A DNA stretch of 52,800 nucleotides, from NCBI GenBank assembly GCA_044358835.1, contig JBIKNF010000012.1:1-52800 (forward strand), given 5' to 3'. A program made the translations under genes and the position numbers. This DNA is from JAJTHC01 sp044358835 (lineage in GTDB: Bacteria; Cyanobacteriota; Vampirovibrionia; Vampirovibrionales; JAJTHC01). Below, piece after piece: positions 26,231 through 34,574 of the stretch. The notes under the pieces were generated by a model. That model did no database searches, was not told the DNA's origin, and worked only from the letters and a program-made list of their open reading frames with translations. Within the stretch, counting starts at the first letter, position 1. Each line of letters starts with the position of its first letter.

Positions 26231-26562
26231 GTCTCATTTTCCCTATCTTTTTCTCTTTGTCAGAATCATTGTTCGAACTTCAACAAAAAGCCTTTGTGTC
26301 TGTTCGTTTGAATCTTACCCTATGTTTAATATCTGAATCGTTGTCCCGTTTAAGTGATTCATTTTTTAACTTTCCCTGTGTCTTAATAAACAGGATTTCA
26401 AACCTAGAATTGCTGATTTGTTACAATACGTTACATACAACACCTCAAGGTAACGAGACTTTCAACCCTTAGCCCCCAATAAAAACCCAAGAAAATAGAG
26501 CTATCCCGTCTGTCAAGGACGTTTTGGCGTGTCAGGCGTTATACAGACTTTTTGAGGTAATT
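26231..26562. other. intergenic region upstream of the low-complexity gene and downstream of htrA
   Basis: This 332-base gap holds no supported gene. It contains TTGTTACAATACGTTACA (26418-26435), a motif also found in other gaps, on the plus strand. Otherwise it is A/T-rich promoter-type sequence for the minus-strand gene at 26230. I see no clear terminator for htrA. Confidence 0.5.
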
Positions 26563-27810
26563 TTAGGGCGATGCGTGAAACGCTTCTGGATTCATGGCTT
26601 GCGTTTTAAGGGAAATCGTCATCGGCTTCTTATTTTTCAACACCTTTAAACTTAAACGCTTGCCGATGCCTTCTTTACGCACGACATCCCGAAAGGCTTT
26701 AGGGCTGAGCACCTGAATACCTTGAACGGCTTGAATCACATCGCCCACGGCCAAACCCGCCTTTGACGCAGGCGAATTCGGCACAACTTGCCCCACCACT
26801 ACCCCTTTAACAGCAGGAAACAAGCCCAATTGTTCTATAATTTCTGGCGTGAGTTCAGCCAGCATCACGCCCACGTAAGCTCGTTTCACTTGCCCACGAA
26901 TAATGAGTTCATCGGCCACTTGCTTCACCGTATTTGAAGGAATGGCAAAACCGATGTTCTGCCCAATACGCAAAATCGCAGTATTAATCCCAATAACTTC
27001 ACCATACAAATCCACCAAGGCACCGCCTGAATTACCGGGATTGATCGCTGCATCCGTCTGCACAAAGGGGACTTCTTCGTTTAAATCAGGCACTCGTCGT
27101 GCCATGGCTGAAACAATGCCCAGCGTTACGGAATGATCAAACCCCAGTGGAGACCCCATGGCAAGCACCCAATCGCCCGTGCGTAATTGCGTAGAATCCC
27201 CTAGTTTGGCGGCGGTTAATTGAACGTCAGACGACTTTAGTTGAATCACGGCTAAATCGGTAAGCGGGTCACTACCCACTAGTTTAGCCGCATAGACTTT
27301 ACCATTATTCAAACGCACCTGCAGTTGTGTAGCCCCTTGCACCACATGGTTGTTCGTAATAATGTAGCCTTTTTGTGCATTGTAAATCACGCCACTGCCT
27401 TGGCCTTCTTGTTCTTGGGGGACTTGGGGAAACGGAAAGCCTTGATTGCCAAAAAAGTATCGAAACAACTCGTCTTCTGAACTCACGCCTTGTGGACGCA
27501 TTCGCACTTCGATGTTTACCACGCTTGGCGCCAGTGATTCTGAAATATCCGCCAGCACGCTTGAAAAGGGACTGTTGACGACTTGCCGTGTGATTCGGGG
27601 GGGAACAGGCACGGAAGCCGACGCATGTTTGGCTTCTAAAGCAAACGGTTCTTTTAAATTTAGTAACAGGTGTGGGAAAAACTGAAAGGCAAGGCTTGTA
27701 CTGGCAAGCACTAGAGCAATAAGGCTTAACGTTAGGGACCAAGTTGAAGGGCGCCGTTGACGAAACGAGATCAAGTTACTTCCTTCGCCAGGGGTGGATT
27801 GAAGAGGCAT
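26563..27810 (-). CDS. HtrA/Deg-family serine protease with one PDZ domain
   Basis: HtrA proteases degrade misfolded envelope proteins. The 415-residue protein has an N-terminal membrane anchor or signal (SLTLSLIALVLASTSLAFQFF). The trypsin-like domain has catalytic His in TNNHVVQG (near residue 154), Asp in DPLTDLAVI (near 184) and Ser in NPGNSGGALVD (near 260). One PDZ domain follows at about 310-400 (KGVVVGQVVPNSPASKAGLAVGDVIQ). The single PDZ and length fit HhoA/HtrA/DegS-like members; the exact orthologue cannot be named. It is divergent from the OppF-type ATPase gene. Confidence 0.94.
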   Translation of the reverse strand: MPLQSTPGEGSNLISFRQRRPSTWSLTLSLIALVLASTSLAFQFFPHLLLNLKEPFALEAKHASASVPVPPRITRQVVNSPFSSVLADISESLAPSVVNIEVRMRPQGVSSEDELFRYFFGNQGFPFPQVPQEQEGQGSGVIYNAQKGYIITNNHVVQGATQLQVRLNNGKVYAAKLVGSDPLTDLAVIQLKSSDVQLTAAKLGDSTQLRTGDWVLAMGSPLGFDHSVTLGIVSAMARRVPDLNEEVPFVQTDAAINPGNSGGALVDLYGEVIGINTAILRIGQNIGFAIPSNTVKQVADELIIRGQVKRAYVGVMLAELTPEIIEQLGLFPAVKGVVVGQVVPNSPASKAGLAVGDVIQAVQGIQVLSPKAFRDVVRKEGIGKRLSLKVLKNKKPMTISLKTQAMNPEAFHASP

Positions 27811-27945
27811 CGTAGACTCCTTTAGTATTTTTAATGATTCAGGTGGTGCTGATTGATTTCACCATTATATCAAAAAATGCGATATACTGAAAATAATGAA
27901 ATTTTCATTCCCCTTTGCTTTAAAAAGGACTTGAAGGAACGATAC

Positions 27946-29004
27946 ATGACGCTGAATGAATCCCCAGTTTTGCTTGAAACACCCACACATCTCTCACAGG
28001 ATCCCTTGATTGAAGTGCAGGGGCTTAAAAAGTACTTTCCCGTAAAAGACGGGTTTTTTAACAGGAACATTGCAGAAGTCAAAGCGCTCGATGGAATCAG
28101 CTTTAGCGTTAATCACGGTGAAACGCTCGGTATTGTGGGCGAAAGCGGATGCGGAAAATCCACGCTTGCTCGCTGCCTCATTCGCCTGGAAGAACCCGAT
28201 GAAGGACAAATCTTCTTTGACGGGCAAGACTGGCTCGGCTTGCCTGCTCAAGCCTTGCGCCTAAAGCGTGCGAACATGCAAATGATTTTTCAAAACCCCT
28301 ATGCCAGTCTAAATCCGCGTTTGACGGTGGGCCAAGCCATTGGTGAACCGCTGGAAATTTTTAAGCGCGCCAGCAAACAAGCCTTGCAAAATGAAGTGTT
28401 GGCGTTGTTAGACATGGTTGGCCTTTCCGCCAGTGTGGTGGAACGCTACCCCAGTGAACTTTCAGGCGGTCAGCGTCAACGGGTGTGCATCGCACGGGCG
28501 TTGGCTTTACGACCGAAGTTAATCATTGCGGACGAAGCCGTCAGTGCCTTAGATGTTTCGGTACAAGCCCAAGTGCTTAATTTAATGGATGATCTCAAAA
28601 AAGAGTTGGGGCTCACCTATGTGTTTATTGCCCATAATTTAAGCGTGGTTCAGCACTTTTGCGATCGAGTAGCGGTGATGTACTTAGGCAAGTTTATGGA
28701 AGTCGGTTCTACGGAAACGATTTTTCAACGGCCTCAGCATCCATACACCAAAGCATTGTTAGACGCGATGCCCATTGCGGATCCCGTGCTTGCCAAACGG
28801 CAACGCGCCATGCGTCACCCCTTAGTGGGCGAACTGCCAAGCCCCATGAATCCTCCAAGTGGCTGTCGCTTCCACACGCGATGCCCCGAAACCTTTACCC
28901 CTTGCCCCTTAGAAGAACCTGAACTGCTGGCGGTAAAAGGCCAAGAATCCCATGTGTCGGCTTGCCATTTAGGCCGTTTTGAACAGGAAGAAGGGATCTT
29001 GTGA
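27946..29004 (+). CDS. oligopeptide/dipeptide ABC transporter ATP-binding protein (OppF/DppF type)
   Basis: This ATPase would power import of peptides or nickel together with membrane permeases. The 352-residue protein has Walker A GESGCGKST near residue 62, Q-loop IFQNPYASLNPR, signature LSGGQRQRV, Walker B LIIADEAVSALD and the C-terminal oligopeptide-transporter segment GCRFHTRCPETFTPCP. The frame runs further upstream, but ATG 27946 has AAGGA seven bases before it and leads into the domain. No permease, OppD partner or binding protein is adjacent, so it must work with components encoded elsewhere. It overlaps the next gene. Confidence 0.93.
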   Translation: MTLNESPVLLETPTHLSQDPLIEVQGLKKYFPVKDGFFNRNIAEVKALDGISFSVNHGETLGIVGESGCGKSTLARCLIRLEEPDEGQIFFDGQDWLGLPAQALRLKRANMQMIFQNPYASLNPRLTVGQAIGEPLEIFKRASKQALQNEVLALLDMVGLSASVVERYPSELSGGQRQRVCIARALALRPKLIIADEAVSALDVSVQAQVLNLMDDLKKELGLTYVFIAHNLSVVQHFCDRVAVMYLGKFMEVGSTETIFQRPQHPYTKALLDAMPIADPVLAKRQRAMRHPLVGELPSPMNPPSGCRFHTRCPETFTPCPLEEPELLAVKGQESHVSACHLGRFEQEEGIL

Positions 29005-29438
29005 TGTCTAGTCCGCCAGATGACTTCAAGAAGTTTTTAAATACCTTTATGAGCAACAATTTTGGGGCCGCCTTTGACTGCTTTTCCAAAGAAACCCGCA
29101 CCTATTTTTTAGAATACACGTATGACTTACTTAAAAAGCGAAATCATGAAGCGGTGGAAGTGTCAGGCATTGGCTTAAAAGAAGTTCAAATGATGTTTCG
29201 CATGAATGAAAAAACATTGATTCACACCTTTTGGAAGACGTTTTACTTTAGCAGTGGCACGCAAGAACTCTACCAGTTTGGTTCATTTACGCTTAAGGCT
29301 CAACAAGGCGAAAAAGCGATTGTGGATTGCATTTTGCAGTATCCCAACGGTCAGCAGGGGCAGGTGGATATTTGCATGGTCAAAGAAGGGAATTCATGGA
29401 AATATGGCTTTATTGAATCGGGCATGAAATTAAACTAA
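29004..29438 (+). CDS. hypothetical protein, 144 residues
   Basis: I do not recognise this soluble protein. It starts at the ATG within TGATG, overlapping the OppF stop by one base, with AAGGGA upstream, so it is translationally coupled. A GTG at 29001 is an alternative start. The pattern of N-terminal helices (FKKFLNTFMSNNFGAAFDCFSKETRTYFLEYTYDLL) followed by strands (IHTFWKTFYFSSG, YQFGSFTLKAQQGEKAIVDCILQYPNGQQGQVDICMVKEGNSWKYGFIE) resembles an NTF2-like cone fold (DUF4878/lumazine-like binding type). That is inferred from the pattern only. It has no signal peptide. Confidence 0.65.
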   Translation: MSSPPDDFKKFLNTFMSNNFGAAFDCFSKETRTYFLEYTYDLLKKRNHEAVEVSGIGLKEVQMMFRMNEKTLIHTFWKTFYFSSGTQELYQFGSFTLKAQQGEKAIVDCILQYPNGQQGQVDICMVKEGNSWKYGFIESGMKLN

Positions 29439-29525
29439 TTAAACGGTATAAAGGGAAGGGACGCTCTTTAGCCAAGCCACCCAAGCAACGGTTTTCACTC
29501 TTTAAAAAAACGATGTAAAAATGCC

Positions 29526-30362
29526 CTAAAAATAGCCATTCAGTTCTTGTAACGCTTTTTTGAGACGACGGCTCACCTGCATTTGCGAAACCCCACTACG
29601 TTCGGCGATTTTTTGTTGAGGCATTTCTTCAAAAAAGCTCAATGTAACCACTTCCCGAAGTTCTGGAGCCAAGCGGGCTAATGCTTTTTTAATCATTAAC
29701 TTGTCTTCCGTTTCAGGCACCCCGCCGGTGTCTTGCAATTCTGAAAAAGTTTCAAAATACGGGGGGGACTCTTCTTGAGGATAGGGGGATTCATTTAATG
29801 TACCCGCAGACTGGATCACCTCGTTATCATTCACATAGAAGGTGTCTTCAAATGAAAATGCCGCCGAACGACGTTCAAGGTGACGTAACTCATTTAAGGT
29901 GGTGGGTTCGCATTGCAGGGCGTTGAGCAGTTCAACGTCGTTGGGGTCTCTGCCGTTTTGGGCTTGAAAGTTCTTGCTGATGCTTCGCATACGGTAGTGC
30001 AATTCCTGTAAGGCACGTGGTGCCTTAAACAACAACGATTGTTCCCGTAAGTAGCGACGAATTTCGCCAGTCACATAAAAACTGGCATAGCTTTTAAAGC
30101 TACTGCCTTTGTCGGGGTCATAATGTGAAAGGGCTTTTAATACGCCAATGGCTCCCATTTGAAGCAGATCTTCTTTAGGGTCACTATGACGACGCGCCAT
30201 GCTTTGCACAAAACTTTCTACATAGGGTGTCATGGCTTCTAAAAAGGCTTTTTTGCATTGCTGTTGTTCTTGGGGGCTATAGCAGTGGAGCGGTTGATGA
30301 AGCCATTCTTCTTCAAGGGCTTCTAAATGATGCGGGTTAAACTTTGCAGACGAGCTTGACAT
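29526..30362 (-). CDS. group-3 sigma factor of the SigB/SigF/SigG type
   Basis: This RNA polymerase sigma factor (278 residues) has region 2 with EDLLQMGAIGVLKALSHYDPDKGSSFKSYASFYVTGEIRRYLRE and a region 3 with NGRDPNDVELLNAL. Region 4 ends in a helix-turn-helix (MPQQKIAERSGVSQMQVSRRLKKALQEL). The length and region 2 resemble stress, sporulation or cyanobacterial SigF-like factors, not FliA exactly. A start at 30380 is open, but ATG 30362 has AAGGA about ten bases upstream and is preferred. No anti-sigma factor gene is adjacent. It may control the motility or accessory genes nearby, but that is a guess. Confidence 0.9.
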   Translation of the reverse strand: MSSSSAKFNPHHLEALEEEWLHQPLHCYSPQEQQQCKKAFLEAMTPYVESFVQSMARRHSDPKEDLLQMGAIGVLKALSHYDPDKGSSFKSYASFYVTGEIRRYLREQSLLFKAPRALQELHYRMRSISKNFQAQNGRDPNDVELLNALQCEPTTLNELRHLERRSAAFSFEDTFYVNDNEVIQSAGTLNESPYPQEESPPYFETFSELQDTGGVPETEDKLMIKKALARLAPELREVVTLSFFEEMPQQKIAERSGVSQMQVSRRLKKALQELNGYF

Positions 30363-30380
30363 GGCAGGGGGATCCTTCAT

Positions 30381-30599
30381 AGGTTCACAGGAATGGGCAT
30401 AAAGCGATATTGATTTTGCTACAGTCTTTCTTTCGAACGGGGGGCAAGAAACTTTAAGCCTTGTTACATTTCAAATAAGACGCGAAAGTCCAAATGTTTT
30501 TAGAAAATTCAAGCAAATGGGCTTAAATAAAGGGTTAAAACCTCGCCTTTTTTAAGATTTTTTCGTATGATGAAAGTAGTAACCTAAAAGGAAATCACC
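30381..30599. other. divergent promoter region of sigma factor and thiL
   Basis: This gap separates divergent genes. It contains TTGTTACATTTC (from 30461) and A/T-rich sequence before thiL, where TCGTATGATGAAAG could hold a -10. AAAAGGAAA precedes the thiL start. Confidence 0.45.
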
Positions 30600-31598
30600 A
30601 TGATACAAGAAGCCGATGTGTGGCGGATTGCACAACGCTTAATGCCTTCTTGCGCTCAAAACGACGATTGCTTTCACGAAGCCCTAAACTCTGAAGTCAA
30701 GCGCCTTTACAGCATGGATACCTTTGTAGAAGGGACGCATTTCAACTTAGAATGGCAATCGCTCCACAGCGTGGCGTGGCGTTGCCTTGCCGGAAGTTTG
30801 AGTGATCTGGCGGCTTGCGGGGCCACCCCACTGGCTTATTTTATTGGGCTAAGCTTGCCTAAAAACGTCACGCAAGAAGACGTGGAAGCCTTTTACCAAG
30901 GCCTTGCTGACGCCACCCAAGCCATGGCCCCAGAACTACCCTTGTGGGGTGGAGACACCACTAAAGGCGAGCAATGGGTGATTAGCCTCTGCGTGATTGG
31001 GCAAGTGCCTGCTCATGTGGCGCTAAAACGCAGTCACGCAAAGGTGGGCCATGTAATTTTAACCACAGGTCACCCCGGTCTTTCAGGGTTGGGATGCCAA
31101 TTACTAAGCCTTGGTAAAGCGGTGTCCTCCTTTCCCCAAGCGATTCAGCAATTTAAAACGCCCATGCCCGAATTGTTGGCGGGGCAATGCTTGGCTCGCC
31201 TCGTTCCTGACGCGTGTTTAATGGATTCTAGCGACGGCCTAGCTGATGCCTTGATTAAATGTGCCCAAGCCAGTGGTACCCATTTTGCTGTTGAAGGTTC
31301 TGAGGTGGTGGTGTCTTCTGAACTGTTGCTGGCGGAAATTTATTTTGAAGAAGTCGATCCCTTGGATTTAATTTTTTACGGCGGGGAAGATTTTCACTTG
31401 GTGGCGACTGTCGCCCAAGACGCTTGGTTGACGCATCAAGTCGCCTTAGAAGCAGTGGGATTCTATGAAATTGGGGTGGTTGAACCCTACGTGGATAACA
31501 CCCCTTATGCGTCTGTGCATTGGGGGGACGACGTGCGTGAAGGGCTCGATGAAACCAAAAGTTTCCAACACTTTAAGGAGCAGCCAACATCCACATGA
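30600..31598 (+). CDS. thiL: thiamine-monophosphate kinase
   Basis: ThiL phosphorylates thiamine monophosphate to the active diphosphate. The 332-residue protein carries the PurM-like signatures QNDDC near residue 20, SMDTFVEGTHF near 38, WRCLAGSLSDLAACGATPLAYFIGLSLP, LWGGDTTKGE near 118, LMDSSDGLADALIK near 208 and FYGGEDFHLVATV. The N-terminal GDD motif is reduced to NDD, a mild change. AAAGGAAA lies six to eight bases before the ATG. Its stop overlaps the ispD start by four bases (ATGA), so the two are co-translated. Confidence 0.93.
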   Translation: MIQEADVWRIAQRLMPSCAQNDDCFHEALNSEVKRLYSMDTFVEGTHFNLEWQSLHSVAWRCLAGSLSDLAACGATPLAYFIGLSLPKNVTQEDVEAFYQGLADATQAMAPELPLWGGDTTKGEQWVISLCVIGQVPAHVALKRSHAKVGHVILTTGHPGLSGLGCQLLSLGKAVSSFPQAIQQFKTPMPELLAGQCLARLVPDACLMDSSDGLADALIKCAQASGTHFAVEGSEVVVSSELLLAEIYFEEVDPLDLIFYGGEDFHLVATVAQDAWLTHQVALEAVGFYEIGVVEPYVDNTPYASVHWGDDVREGLDETKSFQHFKEQPTST

Positions 31599-32374
31599 GC
31601 CAAATGCCGTTAAAGAGCTGGGCGCTTCTAACCGCGGGAGGCCAAAGTCAACGTTTTCAAACGGATGCCAAACTTCAAGGGCTCACTTTTCTTGCAAACA
31701 AACTCTTAAATCCCTTAGAAGGGGTTCCAGTTCTTGTTCATAGCCTGCGTGCGTTACTGGTTTCAATGCCCTTTGCAGGCTTAATTGTAACCGCTCCTAA
31801 AAACGCCATGGCTGAGTTTCAAGTCATTATTGAAGCGCTACAGGCGGAATTTCCCCAAACGCCGTTGTTTTTGGTGGAAGGTGGGAGCAACAGGCGGGCT
31901 TCTGTTTATGCAGGGCTTCATTTTCTTAGCTCCATCACTACAGCAACGTTGCCTGAATTCGTGGTGATTCACGACGGGGCAAGACCGCTGTTGCCTCCTC
32001 ATTTTTTGCCTTTGGCGATGCAACAGTTTCAAGCGTTCCCTCATTTACACGGCGTGATTGCGGGCTTTCCACTGAAGGATACGATTAAGCGAGTGCGCGT
32101 TGAATCGCATACGAATCGCATTGAAAGCACGGTGGCGCGTCAAAAATTGTGGGCCGTTCAGACGCCTCAAGTGTTTCGCTTCCAAGCGCTGTGGCACGCC
32201 CATCAATCCGTCGCCATAGATGACACCATCACCGATGACGCCGAACTCATTGAACGGCACCTAGGCCCCCAAGCGTCGTTGTGTGTATTACCCTGTAGTC
32301 AACAAAACTTGAAAATCACCACACCTGAAGATCTTGACTTGGCTCGGTTTTGGTTGAATACGGCATCTAAGTAA
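31595..32374 (+). CDS. ispD: 2-C-methyl-D-erythritol 4-phosphate cytidylyltransferase
   Basis: IspD makes CDP-methylerythritol in the MEP isoprenoid pathway. The 259-residue protein has the nucleotide-binding start LLTAGGQSQRF, a downstream lysine (NKLLNPLEGVPVLVHSLRAL), VEGGSNRRASVYAGL, FVVIHDGARPLLPP near residue 128, VQTPQVFRFQAL and the C-terminal LKITTPEDLDLA. The first loop is longer than usual: TDAKLQGLTFLAN is inserted before the NKLLNPL segment. It is coupled to thiL by a four-base overlap. The unrelated pathways suggest shared expression only. Confidence 0.93.
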   Translation: MSQMPLKSWALLTAGGQSQRFQTDAKLQGLTFLANKLLNPLEGVPVLVHSLRALLVSMPFAGLIVTAPKNAMAEFQVIIEALQAEFPQTPLFLVEGGSNRRASVYAGLHFLSSITTATLPEFVVIHDGARPLLPPHFLPLAMQQFQAFPHLHGVIAGFPLKDTIKRVRVESHTNRIESTVARQKLWAVQTPQVFRFQALWHAHQSVAIDDTITDDAELIERHLGPQASLCVLPCSQQNLKITTPEDLDLARFWLNTASK

Positions 32375-32431
32375 AACGATAGTGTTATAGTATCTGCTAG
32401 ATAAAACAGGCTACGGTGAAACCCGATTCTT

Positions 32432-33439
32432 TCACACCAAGTGAAACGCCTGACGCACCTTACTTAGCGTCGCCCCTGCTTTTTCACGAGCCACGGCATT
32501 ACCGGCTTCAATAATGGCATCCACCTGAGTCAGATCTTGCGCGTAATTGGCACGACGTTCCCGAAGGGGACGAAGCTGTTCATTCACCACTTCAGCCAAC
32601 TGTTTTTTGCAATCCATACAGCCCCGAAGCCCCCCACGACATTCACTGGCCACTGTCTCACAGGTCGGGAGATCCGTAAAGGTTTGGTACCAAGGGAATA
32701 CGGCAACACAGTCATTCGGTTCACCTGGATCTGTTTTTTTAAGGCGCTTGGCATCTGTGACGGCCGTTTTAATGGCTTGCAGGGTTTGATCTTCAGAAAA
32801 AGCGAGTTCAATACTATTGTGGTAGGATTTCGACATTTTACGGCCATCTAAGCCAATAACCGAAGGCGTTTCGCTCAATAGGGGACGAGGTTCTTGGAAA
32901 ATAGAGGCCCCTGTCAGATGGTTAAAGCGCCGCGCAATATCCCGAGACATTTCTAAATGCGCCAGTTGATCTTTACCCACAGGCACAAGGCTCCCCCCCA
33001 CCGCCAGAATATCCGCCGTTTGCAGAACAGGGTAGCCCAACAACCCGTAATTCAGTTCTTCTGTACCAACCATGTCCTTCAAGGTGGGGTCAGTTTCGCA
33101 CCATTTGCTCGGCGTAATCATGGAAAGAAGCAGGTGAAGTTCGGCAATTTCAGGCACGGCCGATTGAAAGTACAACGTCGCCTTGCTCGGATCAATCCCC
33201 GCCCCCAGCCAATCGAGCACAATGTGTTGACGATATTCGGGCAAATGCACCGTGTCTTCATATTTAGTGGTCAGCGAATGCCAATCCGCGACCATTAAAA
33301 AGCAGGTGTACGTGTCTTGAAGCGTCACCCAATTCCGTAACACGCCCATGTAATGCCCCAGGTGCAAGCGACCCGTGGCCCTCATCCCCGACATCACCAC
33401 CAGAGAGGCATTCGTTGTTTCTTTAATTGATTCAGACAT
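32432..33439 (-). CDS. trpS: tryptophan-tRNA ligase
   Basis: TrpS charges tRNA-Trp. The 335-residue protein has the class I HIGH-type motif GRLHLGHYMGVL near residue 24, GYPVLQTADILAVGGSLVPVGKDQLAHLEMSRDIA near 140 and the KMSKS motif in GRKMSKSYHN near 203. FPWYQTFTD and GCMDCKKQLAEVVNEQL lie near the C-terminus. Length fits bacterial enzymes. It stands alone and converges with ispD. Confidence 0.97.
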   Translation of the reverse strand: MSESIKETTNASLVVMSGMRATGRLHLGHYMGVLRNWVTLQDTYTCFLMVADWHSLTTKYEDTVHLPEYRQHIVLDWLGAGIDPSKATLYFQSAVPEIAELHLLLSMITPSKWCETDPTLKDMVGTEELNYGLLGYPVLQTADILAVGGSLVPVGKDQLAHLEMSRDIARRFNHLTGASIFQEPRPLLSETPSVIGLDGRKMSKSYHNSIELAFSEDQTLQAIKTAVTDAKRLKKTDPGEPNDCVAVFPWYQTFTDLPTCETVASECRGGLRGCMDCKKQLAEVVNEQLRPLRERRANYAQDLTQVDAIIEAGNAVAREKAGATLSKVRQAFHLV

Positions 33440-33493
33440 GGAACAATCCTTTTTAGACCATATCCCCTATTCTAGCATGAAAGCCCCACTTGG

Positions 33494-34090
33494 CTAAACA
33501 TCTGATTCAAGATGCGCCGTTTCAGGCATGTACACCGACCACGTCGTGGCTTCGTCATGCAAGGTGTTTTCTAAAATGGCGAATTCCATTAAAGCATCCG
33601 TGAAGTTGGCGCCATTGAGCGTGGCCCCTGTGAAGTTGGTGTCGTTTAAGGTGGCCCCTTCAAACAAGGCGTCGCTCAAATCGGCTTCTAAAAAGCTAGA
33701 TTGATTTAAATCCGCGTGGCTAAAGTTGGCTTCTTGGGCGTTGACCCCTTCTAAGACGCATTGCGCCATCATACAATGGCTAAAATCCGCTTCGGTTAAA
33801 TCGGCGTGAAAGAACTGCGTGCCAAAGCATTCTGATTCTCCAAGATCGGCCAAGACTAACACGGCATCATGCAAGAGGGTTTCTTCAAAATCACAGTGGT
33901 GCAAAATGCAGTTTGAAAAGTTAATGCCAGAAAGGTTTAAGCCCCGAAACGAAGATTCGCTTAAATCTAAGGATTCAAAGCCTTGGCTTCGACGCAGCGC
34001 GTTGAAGGTTGCAACGGCATGGGGTTGGTAGAGTAGCTCAATCCAGTCTTGTTTGTTGTTGGGCAGTGGGGGTAAGGATTGTTCAGTCAA
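33494..34090 (-). CDS. pentapeptide-repeat protein
   Basis: The 198-residue product has a helical N-terminus (DWIELLYQPHAVATFNALRRSQ). It continues with about 18 A(D/N)Lxx-type pentapeptides such as ANFSHADLNQSSFLEADLSDALFEGATLNDTNFTGATLNGANF, which fold into a right-handed square beta helix. The open frame runs on upstream through tRNA-Asn, which cannot be coding. The TTG at 34090, with AGGGGG seven bases upstream, is therefore the best start. The repeat is not perfect in the middle. Function is unknown: such proteins can mimic DNA, or be structural. Confidence 0.75.
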   Translation of the reverse strand: MTEQSLPPLPNNKQDWIELLYQPHAVATFNALRRSQGFESLDLSESSFRGLNLSGINFSNCILHHCDFEETLLHDAVLVLADLGESECFGTQFFHADLTEADFSHCMMAQCVLEGVNAQEANFSHADLNQSSFLEADLSDALFEGATLNDTNFTGATLNGANFTDALMEFAILENTLHDEATTWSVYMPETAHLESDV

Positions 34091-34143
34091 GGAGAGGCCC
34101 CCTGTTTCGCAAGAATGACACAACAACACGAAAAAAGAAAAAA

Positions 34144-34215
34144 CTCCCCAGGTAGGATTCGAACCTACAACCTGTCGATTAACAGTCGAATGCTCCACCA
34201 TTGAGCTACTGAGGA
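34144..34215 (-). tRNA. tRNA-Asn (anticodon GTT)
   Basis: On the minus strand the acceptor stem TCCTCAG pairs with CTGGGGA, with discriminator G. The D-arm contains AGCTCAATGGTGGAGC, the anticodon loop CTGTTAA gives GTT, and the T-arm is GTAGGTTCGAATCCTAC. CCA is not encoded. It lies directly upstream of the pentapeptide-protein gene on the same strand. Confidence 0.95.
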
Positions 34216-34398
34216 ATGAAGGATATTGGATGATAACTCTTGATGGTTTCATGCAAACATGAAGACGCAAAAGAGCTGTGAATTGTTTAACTAATCTTTT
34301 ACTATAATACTCAATAAACAAGGCTTGGCAAGTACTTTTTGCGTGAAGTCCTTAATTTGATTGAAGTATTTCGGCTTGTTTGCACGAAAATGAAAGAA

Positions 34399-34472
34399 TC
34401 GGGAAGACAGGATTCGAACCTGCGACCCTCTGTTCCCAAAACAGATGCGCTACCAAGCTGCGCCACTTCCCG
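34399..34472 (-). tRNA. tRNA-Pro (anticodon TGG)
   Basis: The acceptor stem CGGGAAG pairs with CTTCCCG with discriminator A. The D-arm is GGCGCAGCTTGGTAGCGC, the anticodon arm TCTGTTTTGGGAACAGA places TGG in the loop, and the T-arm is GCAGGTTCGAATCCTGT. CCA is not encoded. It is 183 bases upstream of tRNA-Asn on the same strand. Confidence 0.95.
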
Positions 34473-34574
34473 ATTTATGCGAATGTGTTCTTATGTTAGT
34501 GTAAACATATTTCAAGCACAATCGAAAAAGTAAAGTGTATTTCCTTCAAGCAGGGGAACCCCACTGGCTATTTA

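Noticed and set aside
34091..34321. N-terminal extension of the pentapeptide-repeat frame
   Set aside because: It reads through tRNA-Asn, which is clearly an RNA gene. A TTG start with a ribosome site lies downstream of it.
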